NCBI GenBank assembly: GCA_964344565.1
Contig: CAYFNT010000003.1
Span: 174,908 to 238,907, forward strand
Reading direction: 5' to 3'
DNA from: JACNKJ01 sp964344565
GTDB lineage: Bacteria; Krumholzibacteriota; Krumholzibacteriia; JACNKJ01
DNA: 64,000 bases
Shown: one piece after another, positions 42,882 through 53,100 of the stretch
Layout of the letters: each line of letters starts with the position of its first letter
Numbering within the stretch: the first letter of the stretch is position 1
Made by a program: the position numbers and the translations under genes
Notes under the pieces: model-generated
Seen by the model: only the letters and a program-made list of their open reading frames with translations
The model's database searches: none
What the model was told of the DNA's origin: nothing

Positions 42882-45800
42882 ATGCGCGCGTTCCGCATCG
42901 CGGCGGTCCTCTGGGCCATTCCAGCCCTGCTGCTGGCCGCCGGCCCCCGCGACACGGTCATCGAGGATTTCGAGGACGGATCGGTGGTCCTCGCCAGCTA
43001 TCCGGACCAGGATCAGGATCCCGGCGACTGGTCGCTGATCGACTCCGACACATGGGAGAACAGCGACTGGTCTTTGCGTCTCTACGGCAATACCTGGAAG
43101 ACCCAGTCGGTGGATGCGATGGCGGTGACCGAGGACACGGTCTGGGAAGTGGCCGTCTACGTGGAGGACGCGAATCCCCCCCACACCCAGGGCGAGATGA
43201 TCGGCTTCGGAGTGAGCGACGGCGTGAACGAGCTGCTCTACACCTTCGCCGGCAGCCAGCTGCCCGAAGATCCCAAATGGTGGACGGTCTATCAGGGCGA
43301 CTTCCCCGAGTACGCGTGGAAGCCCTATCTGCTCCCCATCGGCGAGGATTGGATGGCCACCCACGGCTACCTGCCCGAGCTGAATTCGCTCATCTACGTG
43401 AACGACAAGGATGGCGGCGGCCAGGCCTCCGTGGTCTTCGACGGCATCCGCGACGTCACCGAGGATCTGCCCGTGGCCCCTTCGGTGTCGGCCAGCTACA
43501 CGGTGACCGCCTTCAAAGGTCTGGGCGGCGACCGCTTCCGGGCCAGCGTGCAGTTCTACGCCGACGTGGTGGATCCCGATTCGGAGAGCCACGACTTCCA
43601 TTGGGATTTCGGCGACAGCACCAGCAGCGCCGAGCAGAATCCCGCTCACGACTTCATCGTGCAGGCCGACTACGATTTCACGGTGTCCGTGCTCGTGACC
43701 GATCCGGACGCCCACGTGGGATCGGACACCTGTCAGGTGGCCGTGGAGGAGGGCAGCGGAGAGCTTCCCTTCACCATCAATTTCGTCGGCGACATCATGA
43801 TCGGGCGCGCCTACGAGAACAACGGCGGCATCATCGACACCTACGGCGTGGACGCCATCTTCGAGCCTACCTATTCGATACTCGGCGACGCGGCCGACGT
43901 GAGCTACGCCAATCTCGAGGTGCCCTTCACCGACCAGGGATACCCCCACCCCACCAAGAGCGTGGTCTTCCGCGCGCGACCCGAGAACATCGTGGGCGTG
44001 GCCAACGCGGGCATCGACATCGTCTCGCTGGGGAACAATCACATCGTGGACTACGGCGAGGTCGGCATGCTCCAGACCATGGAGCTGCTGGACCAGCACG
44101 AGATCCGCTACTCCGGCGCGGGCGTTAACGACTACTTCGCCCTGCTGCCCACCTACTGGACCGAGAGCGGGGTGCGCATGGCCTTCCTGGGCTCGAGCAA
44201 CCGCACGGGACGCGCCTGGAACTATCAGCCCTTCCTCGACGCGGGAGCCAGCAAGGGCGGCTTCGCCTACCTTCTGCCCAAGAACCTCGAGGAGTCCATC
44301 GAGGAGACCCTGCCCCAGGCGGATGTGGTGATCATCCAGACCCACAGCGGCGACGAGTACGAAACCGCGCCGCCGCCGGACGCCTTCCGCGGCGCGCCGG
44401 ACATGCCGGCCCTGGTGGAGGCCCATCATCCCCATCCGGAGGATCCCGACTTCCGCTTCCGCATCGAGCCCTCGCCGGGCGAACGGGAACTGCGGCGCAT
44501 GTCCCTGGATCTGGGCGCCCACGTGCATATCAATCACCATCCCCATGTGCTGCAGGGCTTCGAGAGCTACGACGGCAAGCTCATCGCCCACAGCCTGGGC
44601 AACTTCATCTTCGATCTCTACTACCCCGAGACCATGCCCACCATGGTGCTGACCCTCGAGATCGACAAGGAAGGCATCCAGGGCTACACCTTCGCGCCGG
44701 CCTGGATCGACGACTACATCCCCCGGCCGGCCACGGGCACCTTGGGCCGGGAGATCATGGATCTCATGGCCGACTACTCGCGTCCCATGGGCGCGCTGGT
44801 GGCGACCTTCCCCGACGAGGACTACGCCCGCGTCTTCGTGAATCCGGGCCAGGCCCAGGAGTACGTGAATGCCCAGTCCGGTACGATGGATTTCGTCGAG
44901 GAAGACGGCTCCGCCATGAGCGCGCCCTTCGAACTGGCCGGGCAGGGAAGCCTGTCGAAGATCGTCTCGCTGACCGGCGAAGGGCTCGGCGACTGGGAGA
45001 TCCGATACGGCCGCGAACTGGCCTGGCACGGCGGCTTCGAGGAGGAGGGCGCCACCTTCTGGCACACCAACAGCGAGGACGAGTGGATCACCGACGAGCA
45101 GGCCTTCGATGGACAGCGATCCCTGGCCCTTCGCCGGCACGACAATGACGACATCAACGTGGGCAGCGACCTCGAGAAGTACCTGCGCTGCGATCCGGAC
45201 AAGGAGCACAGTTTCCTCGGCGTGCTTCGCGGACAGAACGCCGGCGAGGCGAACGTCTACCTTCGCTTCTACGACAGCCGCTACGACAACTATCAGAACT
45301 ATCTCAACAACACCGGCTTCGCTTCGCCGCCCCAGGGCGACTTCGAATGGTCCAAGGACTGGCGCAACGTCGAAACGCCGGAGGGCGGCAGCTACTTCGA
45401 TATCCGCGCGCAGATGGATCCCCCCGCCGACGGCGAGGGCCTGGCCTGGGCGGACGAACTCAAGGTCGTGGAGTGGGACGAGTGGAACCCCGGCTCAATC
45501 GACATGGAGGTGCCCTACCCGGGCAACTTCCGTTTCGTGCAGGTGCGGGCCGCGAATCCCGCGCTGGCGAGCGCGGATCTATCCTATGAGGAAGTCGCCT
45601 ATGACTGGGCGCCCACCCAGGCGGGAGAAGCGCCGGCCCTGGCCGAGGTGCTGCTGCGGCCCTATCCCAATCCCTTCAATCCCTCGACCAATCTGACCCT
45701 GGCTGCTCCCGCCGGCGAGGGCAAGGTGCCGGCGAAGCTGGAGATCTTCGATCTTCGGGGCCGGCGCCTGGTCACGCTCTTCGAGGGCGAGCTCGATGCG

Positions 45801-45929
45801 GGAACCCGCCGCATCTTCACCTGGCAGGGACGCGACGACCGCGGCCGTCAGCTCTCCAGCGGCATCTACTTCGCCAAGGGTAGCGTTGGCGGGCAGAGCT
45901 CGGTAGCGAAGCTCGTACTATTGAAATAG
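42882..45929 (+). CDS. Secreted CapA-like metallophosphatase with PKD domain and CTD
   Basis: 1015 residues from ATG 42882 (AAGGAG ribosome site four bases away). Signal peptide MRAFRIAAVLWAIPALLLAAG, an N-terminal beta-sandwich (~25-200), a PKD domain (~205-300, FHWDFGDSTSSAEQNPAHDF), a PGA_cap/CapA domain (~305-610, INFVGDIMIGRAYENNGG, SYANLEVPFTD, VSLGNNHIVDYGEVG, INHHPHVLQGFESYDGKLIAHSLGNFIFD), another beta-sandwich (~720-890) and a sorting CTD (~925-1015, PYPNPFNPSTNL, FDLRGRRL, LSSGIYFAK, ending AKLVLLK). CapA-type phosphatases take part in poly-gamma-glutamate synthesis in Bacillus, but secreted versions on other scaffolds are of unknown function. Terminators follow the gene. Confidence 0.9.
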   Translation: MRAFRIAAVLWAIPALLLAAGPRDTVIEDFEDGSVVLASYPDQDQDPGDWSLIDSDTWENSDWSLRLYGNTWKTQSVDAMAVTEDTVWEVAVYVEDANPPHTQGEMIGFGVSDGVNELLYTFAGSQLPEDPKWWTVYQGDFPEYAWKPYLLPIGEDWMATHGYLPELNSLIYVNDKDGGGQASVVFDGIRDVTEDLPVAPSVSASYTVTAFKGLGGDRFRASVQFYADVVDPDSESHDFHWDFGDSTSSAEQNPAHDFIVQADYDFTVSVLVTDPDAHVGSDTCQVAVEEGSGELPFTINFVGDIMIGRAYENNGGIIDTYGVDAIFEPTYSILGDAADVSYANLEVPFTDQGYPHPTKSVVFRARPENIVGVANAGIDIVSLGNNHIVDYGEVGMLQTMELLDQHEIRYSGAGVNDYFALLPTYWTESGVRMAFLGSSNRTGRAWNYQPFLDAGASKGGFAYLLPKNLEESIEETLPQADVVIIQTHSGDEYETAPPPDAFRGAPDMPALVEAHHPHPEDPDFRFRIEPSPGERELRRMSLDLGAHVHINHHPHVLQGFESYDGKLIAHSLGNFIFDLYYPETMPTMVLTLEIDKEGIQGYTFAPAWIDDYIPRPATGTLGREIMDLMADYSRPMGALVATFPDEDYARVFVNPGQAQEYVNAQSGTMDFVEEDGSAMSAPFELAGQGSLSKIVSLTGEGLGDWEIRYGRELAWHGGFEEEGATFWHTNSEDEWITDEQAFDGQRSLALRRHDNDDINVGSDLEKYLRCDPDKEHSFLGVLRGQNAGEANVYLRFYDSRYDNYQNYLNNTGFASPPQGDFEWSKDWRNVETPEGGSYFDIRAQMDPPADGEGLAWADELKVVEWDEWNPGSIDMEVPYPGNFRFVQVRAANPALASADLSYEEVAYDWAPTQAGEAPALAEVLLRPYPNPFNPSTNLTLAAPAGEGKVPAKLEIFDLRGRRLVTLFEGELDAGTRRIFTWQGRDDRGRQLSSGIYFAKGSVGGQSSVAKLVLLK

Positions 45930-45933
45930 GAAA

Positions 45934-45958
45934 CGGGGAAGGACTGAGCCCTTCCCCG
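45934..45958 (+). terminator. Hairpin after the CapA-like gene
   Basis: Perfect 9-bp stem CGGGGAAGG/CCTTCCCCG directly behind the TAG stop, followed by AACGATTT. Confidence 0.65.
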
Positions 45959-45979
45959 AACGATTTGCGAAGCTCTGGT

Positions 45980-46006
45980 GAGGGGGAGGACTCGGTCCTT
46001 CCCCTC
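45980..46006 (+). terminator. Second, stronger terminator between convergent genes
   Basis: 12-bp stem (one G:U pair) GAGGGGGAGGAC/GTCCTTCCCCTC with a 3-base loop, then TTCTTGTT on the plus strand. It may also serve the aclA gene from the other side. Confidence 0.8.
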
Positions 46007-46012
46007 TTCTTG

Positions 46013-48739
46013 TTACAACACGTAGGAGAGTTGCGACTGAGGCGTGCGGCAGTCCATGTCGGTTCCCCGGTCCCGATGATCCGCGATTTCCGCGGCCACG
46101 CCGATGGAGCGTCCGAAGAGGAAGAGCGTGAAGACCAGATTCTGGATCTGCTCGCCCTTCAGCTTTCCGGATCCCAACTGCTTCCAGACCAGCTTCAGGG
46201 AAATCACCGCCAGCACCGCGTCGATGTTCACGCAGAAGACGTTCTTCGTCACGCCCTGCTCGTGCAGTTCCTGCACCAGGTGGTGATAGAAGTCCAGGAA
46301 GACATTCGAGATGTTCCGATCGCGCAGCTCCTTGCGGATGAAATCCTCCCTCGGATCGATGTTCACGGCATTGCCCTTGAACACCGGGTGGTTCACGCAG
46401 GGAATGGGCTTGACGCGCAGCACGCCCTGGGACTTCTGCTCCCGCTTGAACTCGGCGTACTCCGCGGCCGCCTTTTCGGCCAGACCACGCAGGTCGATGC
46501 CGTGCTCGGCGAGACCGGGATCCTTGAGCCCCGTCCCCTCGAAGTTCTTCAGCAGGAATTCCACGGCTTCGAATCCGTTGCCGCCGTGGGCCAGTCCCGT
46601 ACCCGCGAGGAATCCCACGAAGGCCATGGAGATGTTGTTGCGCGCGCTGACCGTTTCCTTCGCACCCTTGGCCGAGAGGGTTCCCGGACCGTTGGTGAGC
46701 GTGAGGCCCATGAGGTACTTGAACTCGTCGAGCTCCTCGGAGCCGGCTTTCCGCGAGAAGAGTATGCGGAATGCGTTTTCGCTGAAGCTCGTTCGCAGGC
46801 CCGACATCTCGGGGCCCGTGATCTTCTTCCAGTAGTTATTGCCCTCGGGATCGATCACCGAGCAGGCGAAGAGCTTGGAGATGGTCGACAGGTATTCCAG
46901 CGAGTCCTCGAGCACAAGCCGCGTGATACGCTTGCGCATCATCGGTCGCCAGAAGATGCACACCGCCATGGAGGCCAGCAGGAACTCGCGCAGATCGCGG
47001 ATCTGCATCTCACGGCGCTCGGCGATTCCGAGGATGAACTGGCAGACGCGCAGGGCGAGGCAGTCCTTCTTGCTCTTCTTCACTTCCTTGAGCAGGTACT
47101 CGGTCTGCTCGTCGAGCTTGGCCTTCGACTTCACGCAAAGCGCCTCGCTGATCTCGTCCTCGAGAATTGCGGGCAGGCGTTTCATGCGGTCGTCCAGATT
47201 GTGCCTTCGGATGAGGTCCACCACGAAGCGCAGGTGCTCCTTGGCTCTCTGCAATGAGGGATTCGCCCCCTGCGCAGCCAGCACAGAGGCCAGGTAGCCG
47301 TTGGGTGTGGCTCCCGCAGCGCGTGCGCGCAGCACCGGATCCATCTCGCCCTTCTCCAGCTTCAGGAAAAAGTTGAGAAGCAGATTGAGGGTGCGGCGGT
47401 CCTCCTCGGGCGGAAGAACCTTGGCCAGGGAGAAGTAGAGGTTCTCCTCGAGGCTCAGTTTCGACAGCTCCAGGATCGACTTGCCGTGCAGTTCGGAGAC
47501 CTGGCTCACCGGATCCATGCGCGAGGCGCCCGAGGCATTGCGCATGCTCTGCTTGAGGGGCTGGGCCCCCACCTGCTTGTTCACCGCCTCCATCTGCTCG
47601 TCGTAGGGAGCCAGGGGAGTGACGCGGGGCAGGTCCAGTTCGGAGGGCAAGTCCATGAAGTTGTCGCTGAGCCAGAGCTTGAGGTCGAGGTCGCCGCTGG
47701 ATTCGAAGTCCAGCTCCTCGCCCATCTCCTCGTAGATGGCCTGCATGGCCGCGGGGAAGGCCTGGATCGACTCCACCCGCACGCCCCGCTTGCTTACCTT
47801 GGGATTCTCGGGATCGAAAACCGGCACGCCGAAGTATTCGTCGAACCAGGCTTCCTTGCTCTCGGCGTCGTCGCCGCTGCCGGCCAGGGCGCCCGCGTGT
47901 CCGCAGGAGCGGCTGATGTCCTTCTTCCATCGTCCCGTGACGCAGACCACGATGGGCTTGTTGAAGCCGAACCGGCGCTGGCGGATCCAGTCCAGCGCGG
48001 TCTTCTCGTAGTAGCCGCCGGGTTCCACGTAGAGGGCCACGGCCTTGGTGCGCGGATCGTTCTGCGCCGCATAGAGGAACTCGGGCAGGGCGAAGTGGAT
48101 GTAGACGTCCTTGCCCGAACTCACCGCGGTGGAGATGCCGAATCCCGCGGTGCGCAGGTATTCGCCGATGGTCGTGGTGAAGTTGCCGCTGTTGCTGTGG
48201 ATGGCCACCGATCCCTGGCGAAGGGTTTCGTCCGGCTTGTCTCCCCCGAGTGCCCCGCCGATGCGAACGTGATCCCAGGCGTTGGCCACGCCGAGGCAGT
48301 TGCAGCCGATCACGTCCACGCCGGCCTCCTGGCAGAGGAATCGGATGTTCCGCGAGTCGGCCGTGGACACCTTCTCGGTGATGATGATGATGCGCTTGAG
48401 GTCGTGATTGAAGGTCACCAGCTCGCTCACGGCCTGACTCACGGCCGTGGGCGGAAGGTAGATGACGCCCACGTCGAAGTGGTGTCCGGCCTTCATGACT
48501 TCGCGCACGCTGGGATAGACGGGGATGTCGCCCAGATCGGTCTCCATGAGCCCTTCGCGGCCGTACTGCACGCCGGCCACCACGTTTCCGCCGGAGTAGA
48601 CGTGGGAGACGGGCGTCACCTTGCGGCTCTCGCCGCCCTGGATGTTGATCACGCAGACTCGGGAATCCCTGGTCACCATCTCCTCGAGGGAGTAGATGCC
48701 GACGAAATAGGGGAAGGGTTTGGTCTTGAGCTGTCTCAT
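46013..48739 (-). CDS. aclA: ATP-citrate lyase, subunit with CoA-ligase and citrate-synthase-like domains
   Basis: 908 residues. N-terminal CoA-binding/ligase part (~25-340) matches SucD and the middle of animal ACLY; the phosphorylated His lies in SRSCGHAGALAGSGDD (His281). The C-terminal citrate-synthase-like part (~420-908) has LTNGPGTLSAKGAKETVSARN, CVNHPVFKGNAVNIDPR, FCVNIDAVLAVISLKL and ends QSQLSYVL, paralleling the DISYVL end of ACLY. The usual partner in Chlorobium is ~608 residues, so this one carries roughly 300 extra, mainly helical residues (~400-650). The ATG follows AGGAGG by a few bases. With aclB it cleaves citrate to oxaloacetate and acetyl-CoA. Confidence 0.88.
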   Translation of the reverse strand: MRQLKTKPFPYFVGIYSLEEMVTRDSRVCVINIQGGESRKVTPVSHVYSGGNVVAGVQYGREGLMETDLGDIPVYPSVREVMKAGHHFDVGVIYLPPTAVSQAVSELVTFNHDLKRIIIITEKVSTADSRNIRFLCQEAGVDVIGCNCLGVANAWDHVRIGGALGGDKPDETLRQGSVAIHSNSGNFTTTIGEYLRTAGFGISTAVSSGKDVYIHFALPEFLYAAQNDPRTKAVALYVEPGGYYEKTALDWIRQRRFGFNKPIVVCVTGRWKKDISRSCGHAGALAGSGDDAESKEAWFDEYFGVPVFDPENPKVSKRGVRVESIQAFPAAMQAIYEEMGEELDFESSGDLDLKLWLSDNFMDLPSELDLPRVTPLAPYDEQMEAVNKQVGAQPLKQSMRNASGASRMDPVSQVSELHGKSILELSKLSLEENLYFSLAKVLPPEEDRRTLNLLLNFFLKLEKGEMDPVLRARAAGATPNGYLASVLAAQGANPSLQRAKEHLRFVVDLIRRHNLDDRMKRLPAILEDEISEALCVKSKAKLDEQTEYLLKEVKKSKKDCLALRVCQFILGIAERREMQIRDLREFLLASMAVCIFWRPMMRKRITRLVLEDSLEYLSTISKLFACSVIDPEGNNYWKKITGPEMSGLRTSFSENAFRILFSRKAGSEELDEFKYLMGLTLTNGPGTLSAKGAKETVSARNNISMAFVGFLAGTGLAHGGNGFEAVEFLLKNFEGTGLKDPGLAEHGIDLRGLAEKAAAEYAEFKREQKSQGVLRVKPIPCVNHPVFKGNAVNIDPREDFIRKELRDRNISNVFLDFYHHLVQELHEQGVTKNVFCVNIDAVLAVISLKLVWKQLGSGKLKGEQIQNLVFTLFLFGRSIGVAAEIADHRDRGTDMDCRTPQSQLSYVL

Positions 48740-48747
48740 GGTTCCTC

Positions 48748-50019
48748 CTAGACGCCGACGGCGAGGGTTTCGTTGTACTGGGCCATGCCTTCGCTGCCCC
48801 ACCACTCGTCGATCTTCTTCGCGTACTCGAGGGTGAGTATCATGGACGTGTCGTATCCGAAGAACTTGTAGGGCAACTTCAGGGAGTCGAGGATGTCCCG
48901 CCCATAGGCCATGCCCTGCACGAGGTTCGGACCTCCGCGCCCCACCACCACGTAGACCGGCTTCCAACCGTTCTCGGCGATGTGATCGCGCAGCGCGTCG
49001 AACATGCCGCGGAAGGTCACGTAGATGTCGGTGTTGTTCGCCTTGCCGCCGATGATCAGGATGGTGTTCGCCGCATCCATGTGGTGCCTGAAGGCGATGC
49101 GGGCGATCTGATACATCTTCTCGTAGGGCGGATTGCCGCCGAAGTCCGAGGAGAAGATGGCCCGGTCCCCCAATGTCTCGGTGGCCGCGCTGTTGGCGCC
49201 GCCACCGAACATGAAGGGAAGTATCGTTCCCTTGGGATTCAGTTCGAGCACGTCGCTCTGTCCCTGGTAGGTGCGAAGTCGGTTGATCTCGTTCTCGAAG
49301 CTGGTGATGTCGGTCTGGAAGATGCCCGGCGGCAGGCCGGCGCGCTTCCAGGCGGGATTGTCCTGGTCGAAGGCCGCCTTGATGTCGCAGGCCATTGCCA
49401 CGTACTTGCCGCCCACGCGCCCTATGCGCAGGGGATTGATCTCGATGGTCGACAGGCCGTAGCTCTGATAGAGATCCCAGAGCTTGGGAAGCGACTGCAC
49501 CAGAGGACTGATGAACTGCTTCGGGCAGCCGGTGTCCTTGAGCGCGTTGGTGATATCGAAGCTTTTCAGGCCGATGAAAGGATCGATCCAGGTGGTCTTT
49601 CGCTTGTCGTCGCCGAGGCTCTCGATGTCCACGCCGCCGTAGGGCGAGAGGGTGAAGATGGGCTTGCGCTGTTCGGTGGACTCGGTGATGGAGAAGTAGA
49701 CTTCGATCTCCGAGTCGACGAACTCCTCGAAGGTGCAGCCGTTGGCCATCACCGGACGGCTGCCGTGGCGGTGCACCGCGAAGTAGAGCTCCTTCTTGGC
49801 CGCCAGGGCCTCTGGCAGGTTGTCCACGATGCGGACCAGTCCGGCCTTCCCCTTCTTGCCCACACCCTCGTGGAAGATGGGCTTCACGACGATCTTCCCG
49901 TACTTGTCCAGCAGGCTCTGAATCTCGCCGGCCGTCGCCCCTCCCGTCAGGAACTCCGGATGGGGGAAGTCGACCAGGTCCAGAAGCTGCGCCCCGTACT
50001 TCAAGCCAGACAATTGCAT
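48748..50019 (-). CDS. aclB: ATP-citrate lyase, ATP-grasp subunit
   Basis: 423 residues from ATG 50019 (GGGAGG ribosome site). ATP-grasp domain (~1-245) with IVVKPIFHEGVGKKGKAGLV, YGLSTIEINPLRI and GKYVAMACDIKAAFD, then the citrate-binding domain (~260-420) with LPFMFGGGANSAATETLGDRAIFSSDFGGNPPYEKMYQIARIAF and NTILIIGGKANNTDIYVTFRGMFDALRDHI, close to human ACLY. The order ATP-grasp gene then ligase gene, 8 bases apart, matches bacterial aclBA. Presence of ACL suggests a reductive TCA cycle or acetyl-CoA supply; other rTCA markers are not in the window. A CRP-type palindrome lies upstream at 50080-50095. Confidence 0.88.
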   Translation of the reverse strand: MQLSGLKYGAQLLDLVDFPHPEFLTGGATAGEIQSLLDKYGKIVVKPIFHEGVGKKGKAGLVRIVDNLPEALAAKKELYFAVHRHGSRPVMANGCTFEEFVDSEIEVYFSITESTEQRKPIFTLSPYGGVDIESLGDDKRKTTWIDPFIGLKSFDITNALKDTGCPKQFISPLVQSLPKLWDLYQSYGLSTIEINPLRIGRVGGKYVAMACDIKAAFDQDNPAWKRAGLPPGIFQTDITSFENEINRLRTYQGQSDVLELNPKGTILPFMFGGGANSAATETLGDRAIFSSDFGGNPPYEKMYQIARIAFRHHMDAANTILIIGGKANNTDIYVTFRGMFDALRDHIAENGWKPVYVVVGRGGPNLVQGMAYGRDILDSLKLPYKFFGYDTSMILTLEYAKKIDEWWGSEGMAQYNETLAVGV

Positions 50020-50079
50020 GAGAGCCTCCCAGATCAATTGTAACTTCTTATTTCACAGGTGCTTTCAGGAGCAATACCA

Positions 50080-50095
50080 TGTGAATTTCGTCACA
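50080..50095 (-). promoter_or_regulatory. CRP/FNR-family binding site upstream of aclBA
   Basis: Perfect palindrome TGTGA-N6-TCACA about 60-75 bases before the aclB start. A second TGTGA half-site lies closer to the gene (about 50052-50056). No consensus -35/-10 was seen, which fits an activator-dependent promoter. Confidence 0.6.
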
Positions 50096-50160
50096 AGGTA
50101 GTTCCGCCAGCCTGGTCGTCAAGGCTAAAAGACGGGCTCTGACCGGGAATGTTTGCAGGG

Positions 50161-53100
50161 TTACTTCAGGAGGACGAGCTTGCCGCCGAGACTTTGCCCG
50201 CCGTAGTGGATCCGATAGAGATAGATCCCCGAAGCCGCCTCCGCGGCGCCGACCTCGCTCAGATCCAGAACGATCCGATGGCGCCCCCTCGGGTAGATTC
50301 CCTCGCAGGCCACTGCGACCAGCCGGCCACGGAGATCGAGAATCTCGCAGCGCAGTCGTCCATCCTCGGGCAGTTCGACGATCACGCTGCATCTCGAATT
50401 GAAGGGATTCGGATGGGGCGCGCCCATGCGGAAAGCTGCGGGCGGAATCTCCTCGGAGATCAGGGTCAGATCCATGGGTCGATTGAGGACGTCCCGCGCG
50501 CTGATGCGGCCCAGGCGCGGATCAGCGCTTTCCGGCAGTCTCAGACGAAGCAGCTCTCCGCTCTCGAGCAGCGCATGCCCTTCCCCCAGAAGCGCCATTC
50601 CCAGATCTGCCCCGCTTCGCGATGCGTTGCGCAGGAAGTGGGGACCGCTCCGTGCGAGCAAATCCCCCGGCGACAATTCCCTAGGCGAGAACTCGCCCTC
50701 GATGCGCAGGCCCTTGATGCCCTGACCGGGATGAATCAAGTTCAAGCACCACCAACCCTCCTCGCCCTTCCGCCAGGCGAGTCGGGGCGCCCCCTCCGAT
50801 GCGGGCGCTGAAGGTCGGGGCACTCCGCCCGAATCGTAGTTGAGCGAGAAGATCATCAGATCGTCGAAGTCGATGGAATCGTCGGTGAGGGGCAAACCCT
50901 GTCCGCTGTCGTCGTCGGTGGGCCCCACGTCCACCTCGGAGTTGTAGCCGTCCTCGCCGTCCAGCAATCCGTAGCTCGCGCCCAGAAAGGTCACGTCGCT
51001 CAGATTGACGAGCCCCGAGGGACTGGCCACATCCCCCAGGATGTAGCCGCAGGCCGCGGCGTTCTCCGCCGCGCCGTCGCCGAATTGGCCGGCCAGATCG
51101 TAGGCGAAGGCTTCGTAGAAGTAGATGCCTCGCGCCGAAGCCGCATCGGTCAGTGACTCGCTGCCCGGCGGCAGATCCCCCGCCAAGGACCACTCGCCGC
51201 TGCCGGCCGCCGCTGCGCGGCTGCCCGGCCGAAGAGGAATCACATTGCCCGGAATATCGTCGTACTCGGGATAGACCGAAGCGCCCGTGCCGTCATGCCA
51301 GAGGGCGCGCCAGATCTCCACGCCATCCAGATCCGCGTCGACGGGATCGATCCAGGTCACCGTGATCTGCGCATTGCCGGGCTGCGCGTCCAGGGTGCCC
51401 ACGGGGCCCGGGGGCGGATCTCCGACCGTTTCGAGGATGAAGTCGAGGGTGTCGCAGGCCATGGCCGAGGCCCAGTAGCCCTCCGACGGAACCGGTGTGG
51501 AAAGATCGCGAATCCTGCGGCTCTCGGTCTCGATGATGGCCACGGTGCTCGCGTCGTCCGGATAGTAGACCCCGAAGCCGTCGTAGTCGGGATAGTCGTC
51601 GTGATAGAGGATCCAGAAGTTGCTCCCCCCCGCCGCGGATCCCGCCGAAGCGCCGGTGAAGAACTCGTCGTACCAGCCCTGGTAGTACAGATCCCGGGTG
51701 GAGAAGGGCTGATGCTTGCCGAACTCCTCGAGGATGACCGGCTTGCCCAGCAAGGTCTCCGAGTCGTCGATGTGATCGCCGGCCCAGGCCATGGACGCCG
51801 CATAGCCGATGCCCCAGTGGTCGGGCCAGGCGTGGAAGCAGCCGAAGTCGATGGTCGAGGGCTGGTGATTGCGGATGTAGTCGACGCCTTGACCGGACAT
51901 CCAGCCCAGAGGATTGTGCGCCGGACCCGTGGGACCGTAGAAGCCCTCCGAACCCGTGGTGACCATGTGATCGGAATCCAGGGATTTCACGTAGGCCGAC
52001 ATGGTTTCGATCCATTCCTGCAGGGTATCGCCGCTGCCGTCGGACTGGCAGCGGGGCTCGTTGGCGAGTTCCCAGGCGAAGATGCAGGGATCGTCCTTGT
52101 AGACGACGCCGGTGAGGCTGTTGACCCTGTTCAGCACCGTGGCGATGTGATTCTGGTACCAGCTCCGGCAGTTCGCGTCGGTGTAGAAGTGGTCGTGGGA
52201 GGAGGCCGTCCCGCTCCAGGTCACGTACTGATTCATGCCGCCGTAGTCGTCCCAGTTGTTCACGAAGGGCAGGATGAGCTGAAGATCCAGCTCGCCGGCC
52301 CTGGCCACCACGTAGTCGAGCCCCTGGAAGACCTGCTCGTCGTAGATCCCCGGCGCGGTCTGCAGGGCGTTCCACTGGCTCGCGCCGTCGTTGAAGGCCC
52401 AGGTGCGAAGTACGTTCAGTCCCATGGCCTTGGTCTCTTCGAGAACCTCGTCCACGTAGTGGCGCAGTCCCAGGTCGGCCGCGTAGACCATGAGGTAGTA
52501 GGTGTTGGTGCCGGCGTAGAAGAAGTCTCCGTCTTCCCGCCGAAAATGGAGTCCGCTTCGGCTCGCCCACATGGGATTCGCCGGACCGCCACTCTGATGG
52601 AAGCTCTCCTCGGTAAGGATGAATCGGCAGCGGTAGTTCATCTCGGACATGACCGTCTCGCCGTAGCAGAGCCTTTCTATCTCGGCGTAGACGCCCACTT
52701 CCGTGGGAGTGAGATCGAAGTTGTAGGCCTCGTCGGTGGCGGCTCCGGTCACGGTGCGGTACTTCACCGGACTGTCGCAGACCTGAGGCGTGCGTTGATG
52801 CTCCCACCAGAGCACGTGGAAGCTGCTGTCCAGGGCGAAGTCCATTTCGGCATCGCCCCATCGATCGGTGAGGAAGAAGTCGTAGAGGAGATAGCCCTCG
52901 TAGATGTAGTCGGGATCGTCATGATGGGCCAGGTAGTCGGCGTCGTCCGCGTTCCCCGGATTCGGCTGCACTCGCCACCAGCGCCCCGCGAAGCCGATGG
53001 CCTCGTTGGCCGCGTCATCCCCATCGACGCCCCAGATGCCCGAGGGCTTGCCCACGAGCTTCATCTGATAGGCGAAGTTCGGCTTGAGGCCCGCGGCGGA

